Below are positions 1 to 7,180 of a DNA stretch of 60,424 nt, in pieces. The notes under the pieces are model-generated. The model was given only the letters and a program-made list of their open reading frames with translations. It was not told the DNA's origin and searched no databases. Source of the DNA: CAYUCJ01 sp049282265 (GTDB lineage: Bacteria; Desulfobacterota; DSM-4660; Desulfatiglandales; Desulfatiglandaceae). The DNA lies in the NCBI GenBank assembly GCA_049282265.1, contig JBAPTR010000174.1, forward strand, positions 1 to 60,424, written 5' to 3'. Each line of letters begins with the position of its first letter. The first letter of the stretch is position 1. The translations under genes were made by a program, and so were the position numbers.

Positions 1-225
1 GCCGTTGCGCTCAAATTCGACGGCTTGAGAGACACCCAGAGAAGAGTTTCTTGCGCCCGTATCGAGCTTTGCGCTGAATTCTATACCGCCCGGGCAGATT
101 CTCACTTTTTCAATCAACCCCACGATCCCTTTTTCCGATGAAAACGCAATCATCGGATTCCACAGAAAAACAGCGAGGGCAATAGCGATTAACCCTAGCA
201 GATTCACCTTGCGCATTCTTGTCAT
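1..225 (-). CDS. Retropepsin-like / RimK-associated putative zinc protease, C-terminus cut by window edge
   Basis: The reverse strand opens with an ATG at 225 and stays open for 75 codons to the window edge. It begins with a basic, hydrophobic signal-peptide-like segment (residues 1-29), followed by a region with KLDTGARNSSLG at about residues 53-64. D-T-G-A-R-x-S-S is the signature of the retropepsin-like family annotated as 'ATP-dependent zinc protease' (Pfam Zn_protease / RimB-like), whose members begin with an aspartic-protease-like strand of this type. Only the N-terminal half is present, so the catalytic assignment rests on this one motif. A signal peptide would place it in the periplasm or at the inner membrane, unlike the cytosolic RimK-linked members. 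The name 'zinc protease' is a family label, not an activity shown here. Confidence 0.6.
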   Translation of the reverse strand, partial: MTRMRKVNLLGLIAIALAVFLWNPMIAFSSEKGIVGLIEKVRICPGGIEFSAKLDTGARNSSLGVSQAVEFERNG

Positions 226-569
226 TTTCTGTACCAATGCGGCCAGATGCCCAGGCCTGTTTCTTGTTTCCGCCGGCAACTCCGGTGATGGCAAGGGATT
301 GCCAGAAATAGTCCTATGCATATGATGACTTTTTTCGTAATATATATGCATTATATGATAGCTTGGATGGAGCATGAAAACAATGGATATTGTCGAATCT
401 GCTTCCGGATTGGGATCCTTTTGGCGTTTTTTTGCAGGGCCGCTGTCCGCCTTGAGCGGCAGATCAAGGGCTATTCCCCTTATGGTTGGGGTACGGCTGG
501 TAATCTTGGATATGATGAGTGATTAATGAAATGGCTTCATTGACGAAAAGAGCTGCAGGAGGAGATAAG
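226..569. other. Intergenic region, divergent promoters expected
   Basis: This 344-base stretch separates the leftward retropepsin-like gene from the rightward DUF1003 gene and should hold both promoters. A 68-codon open frame at 316-522 has no recognisable domain and no good ribosome binding site, so I do not call it. An AT-rich patch near 318-360 is the likeliest promoter zone, but I see no clear -35/-10 pair. Confidence 0.4.
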
Positions 570-1274
570 ATGGGACCACTTCAAAAGCACTCACTACCGA
601 GGTGTCAGATTTGCGGTGAGAACAACAGAGATCTATTGCGGCAAGCGGCCCTGGTCAGGCCTGCTGTTTCCGGCTTGATCCAGAAGGAAATCGGGAGTTG
701 GGACGATGACGGGTTGATTTGCTTGAACGACCTTGAAAAATACCGGAATAAATACGTTCAATCACTCCTCGTAACCGAGAAAGGTGAATTGGGCACACTG
801 GAGCAGGAAGTACTCGAAAGTCTGAAGGATCACGAGGTGCTCTCCCGGGATCCTGCAGCCGATTTTGAAACAGAACTTACTTTCGGTCAGCGGGTCGCTG
901 ATAGGGTCGCCGATTTCGGCGGCAGTTGGTCCTTCCTTTTTGTCTTCGGGTTTTTTCTTGCCGCCTGGATGGCCGTCAATTCATACCTCCTTATTACCCG
1001 CCCGTTTGATCCCTATCCTTACATCCTCCTGAATTTGATTCTGTCATCTTTGGCCGCGATCCAAGCGCCGGTAATTATGATGAGCCAGAACAGGCAAGAG
1101 GCCCGGGATCAGTTGAGGGCACAGCATGATTTTCAGATAAATCTAAAGGCAGAACTGGAAATAAGGCAACTGCACCAAAAAATCGATCACATGCTCTCGG
1201 CCCAGTGGGAAAGGCTGGTGGAAATACAGCAAATCCAGATGGAACTCATTAACGAACTCAGATCCGCGAAATAG
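570..1274 (+). CDS. DUF1003 family membrane protein
   Basis: A 234-residue protein of the DUF1003 family. An N-terminal CxxC (CQICG) segment of about 100 residues precedes the conserved core: GxRVADxVAxFGGSW, a first membrane helix (about 118-136), a second hydrophobic helix ending in AAIQAPVIMMSQNRQ, then a long amphipathic helix rich in Gln and Glu. These are hallmark DUF1003 sequences. I chose the ATG at 570 because AGGAGGAGATAAG lies directly upstream; an in-frame start at 519 lacks such a site. The family has no established biochemical role; members are predicted two-helix inner-membrane proteins. It precedes a DUF2914 gene and the diadenylate cyclase on the same strand, but a gap of about 300 bases makes one transcript uncertain. 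Confidence 0.8.
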   Translation: MGPLQKHSLPRCQICGENNRDLLRQAALVRPAVSGLIQKEIGSWDDDGLICLNDLEKYRNKYVQSLLVTEKGELGTLEQEVLESLKDHEVLSRDPAADFETELTFGQRVADRVADFGGSWSFLFVFGFFLAAWMAVNSYLLITRPFDPYPYILLNLILSSLAAIQAPVIMMSQNRQEARDQLRAQHDFQINLKAELEIRQLHQKIDHMLSAQWERLVEIQQIQMELINELRSAK

Positions 1275-1575
1275 GCGGGCTTCCAGCGACAAATATCAGG
1301 GTTTTGGCCCCTCTTACGGTCAAAGAAGCTGTTCTGTATTGCATTCCGATTGTTTCCCTACCGTATATCCCTCCAAGATTACGGCCTGCCTGCCTTTCTC
1401 TCTGCTGAGAATGCCTTTGACTTCTATCTCCATGCGCACAAAAGCCGGCAATTCCACCTCAGACAAATCATTCGGTGTTTCTGTCTCTTTTTAATAGCAA
1501 GTGGTATGTTAGTTTTTGTCCTTTTGATTATTCTATGATTTCGTCATCAGGTACCAGGACATGAGAGGTCAGACG
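1275..1575. other. Intergenic region without supported gene
   Basis: About 300 bases between the DUF1003 and DUF2914 genes. An open frame at 1350-1538 encodes a 62-residue peptide with one hydrophobic C-terminal helix but has no ribosome binding site and no family I know. A T-rich tract near 1480-1540 may carry the promoter for the downstream genes. No convincing hairpin was seen. Confidence 0.35.
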
Positions 1576-2034
1576 ATGATTGAGGTTAAGACATGGAAAT
1601 GGATGGGCATTGCATTGTTTTTCCCCGTTTTTTTATCCCTTTTCTTTTTTCCTCCCGAGGCTTTCTCGCAAGAAGCGGGAAAGAATCCGCCTGCTGTGCC
1701 CGAGCAGAAGAAATTGACTCTGGTGGATGCAGCAATGTGTGAAGGTATCAGAGAGCATAATCCCTGGAACCGATCCGTAGCAATTTCCGCTTCAGGGGGC
1801 CAGGCCTGCTGCTTCACCTCTTTTGATCCTGTACCGGAAAACACCTTTATCTACCACAAATGGTATTTCAGAGATAAGCCCATCTATAAAATCAGGCTGA
1901 CCCTTAATGCCCCTCGGTGGTCGACGTTCAGCGAGATACACCTCCGGTCCAGCGATAAAGGTCCGTGGCGCGTGGAGATAAGCGATCACGAGGGGACAAT
2001 TCTTGCTGTCTTGAGATTCAGCATAGTGGAGTAA
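1576..2034 (+). CDS. DUF2914 domain protein, exported or membrane-anchored
   Basis: A short protein with an N-terminal hydrophobic segment (signal peptide or anchor, ending near AFSQEAG) and a C-terminal DUF2914 domain. Recognisable elements are YHKWYFRD, then NAPRWSTFSE, then GPWRVEISD and a final strand LRFSI. DUF2914 domains are small beta-rich modules usually found after membrane segments; their ligand is unknown. I prefer the ATG at 1576 because AGAGG lies seven bases upstream; an earlier in-frame ATG at 1561 would add five residues. The stop is only six bases before the diadenylate cyclase start, so the two are almost certainly co-transcribed. An extracytoplasmic sensory or scaffolding role beside the cyclase is my inference. 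Confidence 0.75.
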   Translation: MIEVKTWKWMGIALFFPVFLSLFFFPPEAFSQEAGKNPPAVPEQKKLTLVDAAMCEGIREHNPWNRSVAISASGGQACCFTSFDPVPENTFIYHKWYFRDKPIYKIRLTLNAPRWSTFSEIHLRSSDKGPWRVEISDHEGTILAVLRFSIVE

Positions 2035-2040
2035 CGAGTC

Positions 2041-3480
2041 GTGGAAAATTTTGCAGTGACCTTTTTTCAGGCGATGCGCTGGCAGGACGTGGTTGATATC
2101 ACGCTCAACAGCTACATCCTTTTCCGTCTTTATGTACTGTTCAGGGGAACCAATGTTTTCAGAGTCTTGCTGGGCATGGCATCCCTCATATTTGTGCAGC
2201 GGCTGGCCGTCTCGCTGGGGTTTATTGTGACCAGTTGGGTCATTCAGGGGATTACGGCTGCCGCCGCAGTATTGATCATTGTTGTTTTTAGGAATGAAAT
2301 CCGTGCCTTGCTTCAGGCAAGGAATGTAGGGAATATCCTGTGGGGGTTTCCCAAGAGTACGGTCGAGACCCCGGTGGAAATCATCGCGGACAGTGTTTAC
2401 GAGTTGGCGCAAAACCGAACAGGGGCATTGCTCGTCTTCCCGGGGAAAGAAGACCTTGAGGAATTCATCCATAGCGGGATCCCCTGGGGCGGACAATTGT
2501 CCAGGGAAATGATCTTGAGCATTTTCTGGCATAACAATCCTGTCCATGATGGCGCCGCTATTGTTGTAGGAAATCACGTGAAAGAAGTCGGGGCGGTTCT
2601 ACCATTGTCTCATAATAAGGATCTCCCTTCCTATTACGGGACACGCCACCGGGCAGCCGCCGGCCTCACTGAAAGTAGTGATGCCCTGGTTGTTGTAGTT
2701 TCAGAAGAAAGGGGAAATGTGGTGGTTGCAAAAGGCACCGGCATGAAAACCATCACTGATAGAGATAGTTTCATCAGGATCATGAAAGATCATGTAGGTT
2801 TGCCGGAAGAAGGAAATAGACAATCAAGAAAAAACAAACTTGAATTTGTCAGTGCTGCCCTGGTTTCCGTCTTCCTTGTGTCCGGATTATGGTTCAGTTT
2901 CATGAGTGGCTTTGAGACATTCATCACCCTGCAGATTCCGATACAATATACGAATCCCGACCCTCGCATGCAAATCATCAATACATCCGCCAATGCGGTC
3001 GGCCTGCGCCTGAGTGGTTCCGGCCCTCGGATAAGGTCTCTCAGCCCTGATCAAGTGAGTGTAACAATAGACCTGAATAAGGCCGGTATAGGAACCAATA
3101 CCTTTACTATCACGGACAACAATATTAATATACCCCGCGGTATCCAAGTCAGCCAAATCGAACCTCAAAGCGTTGACGTAACGCTGGACGTCCTTATGAA
3201 GAAGGAATTCCCGGTCCAGCTTGACTGGATAGGGAAGCCGGCCGAAAATTTCGTAATATCTCAGGTTACTGTCAGGCCCAAAAAAATTGGAATCGTCGGC
3301 CCTTCCCATGTCTTGGAAAAAATGACGACCATCTATACACAGCCGGTTCCCATCAATAACCTAAAAAAATCGGGGAAAATGACAGTCAAATTGGCGTTGC
3401 CCCAGGCACTCACAAAATTGGCAGCTGATGCTAAAGACAGCGTCGAAGTGCAATATACTGTAGTTCCCAGACAGAGATGA
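2041..3480 (+). CDS. cdaA: CdaA-type diadenylate cyclase fused to YbbR domains
   Basis: A 479-residue fusion. Residues about 20-85 form three membrane helices typical of CdaA, and residues about 95-250 form the DisA_N (DAC) domain that condenses two ATP to c-di-AMP. The catalytic D-G-A is at 170-172 and the R-H-R of the GTRHRAAAGL motif at 202-204, both intact. A fourth helix (about 269-288) leads to an extracytoplasmic region with YbbR-type repeats (CdaR-like) to the C-terminus. In Firmicutes CdaA and its regulator CdaR are separate adjacent genes; here both are in one chain. The start is a GTG at 2041; an ATG at 2074 is an alternative. It lies six bases after the DUF2914 gene and 69 bases before an APC permease with a universal-stress tail, a plausible c-di-AMP-controlled transporter. 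Confidence 0.9.
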   Translation: MENFAVTFFQAMRWQDVVDITLNSYILFRLYVLFRGTNVFRVLLGMASLIFVQRLAVSLGFIVTSWVIQGITAAAAVLIIVVFRNEIRALLQARNVGNILWGFPKSTVETPVEIIADSVYELAQNRTGALLVFPGKEDLEEFIHSGIPWGGQLSREMILSIFWHNNPVHDGAAIVVGNHVKEVGAVLPLSHNKDLPSYYGTRHRAAAGLTESSDALVVVVSEERGNVVVAKGTGMKTITDRDSFIRIMKDHVGLPEEGNRQSRKNKLEFVSAALVSVFLVSGLWFSFMSGFETFITLQIPIQYTNPDPRMQIINTSANAVGLRLSGSGPRIRSLSPDQVSVTIDLNKAGIGTNTFTITDNNINIPRGIQVSQIEPQSVDVTLDVLMKKEFPVQLDWIGKPAENFVISQVTVRPKKIGIVGPSHVLEKMTTIYTQPVPINNLKKSGKMTVKLALPQALTKLAADAKDSVEVQYTVVPRQR

Positions 3481-3549
3481 AACACCGGGCTTCTTTACGG
3501 CCACGAACCAAGATCTTTCAATATCAGATCAGAGGGGTGAGGATGACCT

Positions 3550-5772
3550 ATGCCTGAAACTATTCAGGAGATATTCAAACGAAAAATCGTTCCTGTCCGT
3601 TTTCAGACCACCATGGGCCTGTTCGGGGCAACCACACTCGGCATTGGCGCCCTTATGGGTGCGGGGATATATGTGCTGATTGGCCTGGCTGTGGGCCATG
3701 CCGGACCCTCAGCCTGGATGTCCTATGTAATTTGTGGATTAGTCAGTTTCATCTCCGTGTTCATGTATGGGGAACTCGCAAGGAGGGTACCCGTTACCGG
3801 AGGAGGATACGCTTATGCTCACAATGAACTTGGAAGCTTTGCCGGGTTTATGACCGGCTGGCTCTTGGCCTTTGGTAGCATATTCGCCTGTGCCATGTAT
3901 GCCTTGGGGTTCGCTTTCTACGTTACCTCCACCCTGGCGCAGAACCTCCCCGGATTCATGATCAAAGGAATCGCTCTCTTGATTGTCGTCCTCCTGACCA
4001 TCATCAATTGTTGCGGCACAAAAGGGAGTGACAGGATACTCAGATTTTTTACCTTGGGCAACCTGCTTGTCCTTTTGACCCTGATGCTCTCTTCCCTACC
4101 TCAGACACAAACGGAAATGCTAAAGCCTCTTTTCCCGAGAGGACTCGCCGGAATCGCTGAGGCCATCCCAATAATCTACGTATCCTTTTTTGGATATCAA
4201 CTCATTGCCAATAACGCCGAGGAGATAAGGGACGCACGGAAAACCGTTCCAAAGGCCATGATTCTTTCAATGACGGTAAGCCTCATATTCTATGTCGCCA
4301 TCGCCCTTGTTTCGGTCATGGTCGTACCCTGGCAGGTGCTTTCCAGATCCAATGCCCCCCTGGTGGAAGTGGCCCTCAAAGGAATCGGCAGGCTTGGCTG
4401 GTTCCTGGTAGCTATCGGCGGCATTCTCGCTGCCGGCGCCGCATTGAACAGCACACTCCTTTCCCAGTCGAGGCAGGTCTTTGCTATGGGCAGGGACGGT
4501 TTCCTGCCCCCTCTTTTGGGGCGTATTCACCATACCCGCAGGACCCCCGTGGCCGCATTGTGGCTCGGAGGACTTGTTACCATCATCGCTGTGGCCTTTG
4601 GTAATCTCACGTTTATCGTCAAGTCCGCCAATTTTTGTCTGATCGTATCGTCATTGCCCGTTTCTCTGGCCTTGGCAAAGCTTTACAAAACGTCCGACCC
4701 TGAGAAACGCCCAAGCTTCCTGAGGCGCTGCATTCCCTGGGCTGCCTTGATCGCCAATCTTTCTCTTCTTCTCACCTTTGATACCATTTCTATCTTCGTC
4801 GGGTTGCAGTTGACAGGAATCGGCGTTCTCGTCTTTTTCTTCTATTCCAGAAAGACGGCTGCTCGCTTCCGGGCGGGCACAAGCATTGTGCTTACAGACC
4901 AAAAAAGACCCATTCTTAAGAAAGGCTACCGAATTTTGATACCTCTAGCCAATCCCCGAACCCAAAAGGCCCTTTTTTCCATTTCCGAGGCCTTACTGGA
5001 AGGCCGGGGGGGAGAATTGATGCCTCTCACGGTTATAGAAGCATACGACCAAATCGACCTTAGTGGGGCGCTTGATAAAATCGACGAGCCCCTGCGGATT
5101 CTTGATGAAAGCACACACTCAGCTACGACGACTCACACAAAAATCAGACCGATTCTGCGTGTTTCCAGGAGTCTTTCCAGAGGTATTGTAGATGCTGCTG
5201 AAGAGGAAGGCTGTAGTTTGATCGTTATGGGTTATGCAGGGGACGAGGCTGCCAGAGCCTCTCAAATCATGGAAGAGGTGCTCAACCTTGCACGAACGGA
5301 TACGGTATTGCTCAAACTCAGGGACGAATTTTCTCCGAAGCGGATCGGCGTGGCTTTGGGGAGCAGTCTTAACCTTCCCCTCATGGTCAGGGTTGCCGGA
5401 GCTGTTGCAGACCGTTTCGGCGGAGAAATCACCTTCCTCAACATTCTTCCCTCCCAGTACACTCCTGAGCAAAAGACACATGCCGACAAAGTGCTCGTTG
5501 AGGCCATCAAGAGGCACGGTTCCAGTGCCCTTTATCAGACTCAGGTGGTAAGCGCAGACGATCCCTTGACATTTTTGGTGCGGAAGTCCGGAGACCTTGA
5601 TTTTCTTATTGTGGGGACCGTCAAAGTCGGATTCCTGCAGAGAGCAACCGTCGGCACCTTTTCATCACAACTTGTTGGAAGCAGTAAATGTTCCGTGGCG
5701 GTTGTTCGGGTGGTCCCCCCGGTAAAGAAACTGGTAACCGTACAAGGAGTGTCCAGGGAGACAACTTCCTGA
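3550..5772 (+). CDS. APC-family permease with C-terminal universal-stress (USP) domains
   Basis: A 740-residue inner-membrane transporter. Residues about 20-440 are an amino acid-polyamine-organocation (APC) permease with about twelve helices; the first carries the GALMGAGIYVL signature of substrate-binding helix 1. Residues about 455-735 are cytoplasmic and contain two UspA-like halves (strands ILIPLAN and IGVALGS, second half ending in a VGTVKVG-type loop). Substrate is not predictable; amino acids or cations are both possible. It follows the diadenylate cyclase by 69 bases on the same strand. Some USP domains bind c-di-AMP or ATP, which makes ligand-controlled transport reasonable, but this is inference. 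The stop codon abuts a degenerate copy of the dispersed repeat. A second permease of the same architecture lies at 7181-9475 on the other strand. Confidence 0.85.
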   Translation: MPETIQEIFKRKIVPVRFQTTMGLFGATTLGIGALMGAGIYVLIGLAVGHAGPSAWMSYVICGLVSFISVFMYGELARRVPVTGGGYAYAHNELGSFAGFMTGWLLAFGSIFACAMYALGFAFYVTSTLAQNLPGFMIKGIALLIVVLLTIINCCGTKGSDRILRFFTLGNLLVLLTLMLSSLPQTQTEMLKPLFPRGLAGIAEAIPIIYVSFFGYQLIANNAEEIRDARKTVPKAMILSMTVSLIFYVAIALVSVMVVPWQVLSRSNAPLVEVALKGIGRLGWFLVAIGGILAAGAALNSTLLSQSRQVFAMGRDGFLPPLLGRIHHTRRTPVAALWLGGLVTIIAVAFGNLTFIVKSANFCLIVSSLPVSLALAKLYKTSDPEKRPSFLRRCIPWAALIANLSLLLTFDTISIFVGLQLTGIGVLVFFFYSRKTAARFRAGTSIVLTDQKRPILKKGYRILIPLANPRTQKALFSISEALLEGRGGELMPLTVIEAYDQIDLSGALDKIDEPLRILDESTHSATTTHTKIRPILRVSRSLSRGIVDAAEEEGCSLIVMGYAGDEAARASQIMEEVLNLARTDTVLLKLRDEFSPKRIGVALGSSLNLPLMVRVAGAVADRFGGEITFLNILPSQYTPEQKTHADKVLVEAIKRHGSSALYQTQVVSADDPLTFLVRKSGDLDFLIVGTVKVGFLQRATVGTFSSQLVGSSKCSVAVVRVVPPVKKLVTVQGVSRETTS

Positions 5773-5880
5773 AAAGCTGGTTTATGCCGCGAGCCGCAGC
5801 CTATGAGGTACGAAGAGGAGCCGAACCTGACAATCTTTTTCAAATGCTTCCGAAAAGAATCCTGATTCAGCATCCCGACT
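5772..5880. repeat. Partial copy of the dispersed nested-hairpin repeat (inverted)
   Basis: The first 75-80 bases match, in reverse orientation, the right end of the long copy at 12956-13187: gctggtttatgccgc, then gcctatgag, then gaacctgacaatcttttt. The remaining 33 bases (about 5848-5880) instead resemble the 5' coding end of yjbQ at 18236-18272, including cttccgaaaagaa and catcccgac, but with an in-frame stop, so they may be a relic gene fragment. The element sits exactly between two convergent genes. Confidence 0.6.
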
Positions 5881-5882
5881 TT

Positions 5883-6533
5883 TTAATTTGCCTCAAACCT
5901 TTTGACAACTTTTTCCACATCATCTCTCTTGCCAATGACAATGGCCTGATCGCCTGTTTTCAGTTGCGTATTGCCATCCGGGATAATCACTTCCTCGCCC
6001 CTCTTGATGGCAGACACCAGGGCTTCCTTAGGCAGTAGAATTTCCTTTAATAATTTATTAACGACATTGGACTTTTCGGAAATAATGACTTGATCAATAA
6101 TTGCATTGACCGCAGAGAGGTCCTCGCTAAGCTTGTTAACGACATAATTGCTGGAATGTTTCATCTTTAATTGCTCGTATTCACCCTGCTTCGTTCTGAA
6201 GGTTTTATCCAATTCCTCAAGCTTTTCTATCTGTTCCCGGAACGTTTCGTTTTCCAGGGAAAATTCGCCACTGCGGCGAAGGTCTAATACCGCTCTTCCG
6301 AGATTTAATAATTCCACCCCTAACTGTTTCGAAAGAGAGGCCAATTCATGTTTGAGTTTGGCCAGAGCAGTAACATCGGATGTTCTTTCACTGATGTTCA
6401 TGAAAATGTCCCTGGTGACTTCCACCCCTCCACTACCAACCCTTTTCCCTCTTTCAACAATTTTTCCGGTAACGTCGGCGATCTTTTCCGTCCCCTGAAA
6501 CACGCTCTCCATTATTTTGTCTAAAAAATCCAT
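5883..6533 (-). CDS. Coiled-coil protein with C-terminal RCK_C (TrkA-C) domain
   Basis: A soluble 216-residue protein. Residues about 50-145 are heptad-rich coiled coil. Residues about 152-214 form a TrkA-C/RCK_C domain: LLPKEALVSAIKRGEEVIIP, then LKTGDQAIVIG, then DDVEKVVKRF. RCK_C domains sense ligands in potassium channels and transporters, and several bind c-di-AMP. Here the domain is attached to neither a RCK_N domain nor a membrane protein, which is unusual. Residues 57-120 align with the neighbouring coiled-coil protein at 6565-7104 (shared pattern KLKxE, then QLG, then ELDK/MLDK). It is the last gene of a leftward set after the APC-USP permease and that paralogue, with gaps of 76 and 31 bases. 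I infer a cytosolic regulator of the adjacent permease; no experiment-based family is known to me. Confidence 0.7.
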   Translation of the reverse strand: MDFLDKIMESVFQGTEKIADVTGKIVERGKRVGSGGVEVTRDIFMNISERTSDVTALAKLKHELASLSKQLGVELLNLGRAVLDLRRSGEFSLENETFREQIEKLEELDKTFRTKQGEYEQLKMKHSSNYVVNKLSEDLSAVNAIIDQVIISEKSNVVNKLLKEILLPKEALVSAIKRGEEVIIPDGNTQLKTGDQAIVIGKRDDVEKVVKRFEAN

Positions 6534-6564
6534 AGCATGACTCCTTACTTATCCTCTCTTGATG

Positions 6565-7104
6565 TTATTCTTTTTCTTTATCCAGTTGCTTGCCGATTTC
6601 GATGATTTTCTTATCCAACATTTCAATTTGATTGAATTGATCGATTATCTCTTCTTTATTGAAAAAGGATTCTGCAAACCTACCTCCTGCAAGATGGTGT
6701 TTAAGAATAGATTGACCCAGTTGAGTCATCAGCTCATCTTTCTCGCCTTTCAGTTTCCTAATTTCTGATTCAGCCTTGTACTTTTCAACATATTTCTGGG
6801 CAGCCCGGGACAGATCATCGACGACTTTTGCTCCAGCCTCGTATGCGTGCGAAAATCCTACGTTCAATTTATCGACCATAATATCGGTTAATTCAGTCGC
6901 TTTTTCCCCTGCCATTCTCGCGCCTTCTCCGATATTTTCCGCCACCTCACCTAAAAAACCTTTTCCTTTCTCGATTTCAGCGGTGGCTTGAGGAGTTTCG
7001 ATTCTTTCCTGCTCGGGCATTTCTCGGGAAGATATTTTATCTTTACCAATTTCTTTCCCGTCGGGAGGTTGATTTTTTGTATTTGTGTTTTTTGTTTCTG
7101 ACAT
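6565..7104 (-). CDS. Charged coiled-coil protein, paralogue of the RCK_C neighbour without the RCK_C domain
   Basis: A 179-residue soluble protein with a polar, probably disordered N-terminus (residues 1-45), an Ala/Gly-rich helix with ENIGEGARMAGEKATELTD (about 56-74), and a coiled coil from about 100 to the end. The C-terminal 70 residues align with residues 57-120 of the next gene downstream (RKLKGEKDELMTQLG against AKLKHELASLSKQLG), suggesting duplication of a common module with later gain or loss of RCK_C. It has no membrane helix and no known catalytic motif. The ATG at 7104 is preceded by a GGAGG-like sequence in the leader. Its place between an APC-USP permease and the RCK_C protein suggests all three act together. 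Function unknown. Confidence 0.65.
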   Translation of the reverse strand: MSETKNTNTKNQPPDGKEIGKDKISSREMPEQERIETPQATAEIEKGKGFLGEVAENIGEGARMAGEKATELTDIMVDKLNVGFSHAYEAGAKVVDDLSRAAQKYVEKYKAESEIRKLKGEKDELMTQLGQSILKHHLAGGRFAESFFNKEEIIDQFNQIEMLDKKIIEIGKQLDKEKE

Positions 7105-7180
7105 TTTAAGCCTCCGTATTTAACAATCCTTTGATACAATCAATTTTATGAAGCCTCCCAAACCGGGTTCGGACCTCGGG

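Noticed and set aside
316..522. 68-codon open frame between the retropepsin-like and DUF1003 genes
   Set aside because: It has no ribosome binding site and no recognisable domain, and lies in a region expected to hold divergent promoters.
1350..1538. 62-codon open frame with one hydrophobic helix
   Set aside because: No start signal and no family; a T-rich intergenic region easily yields such a frame.
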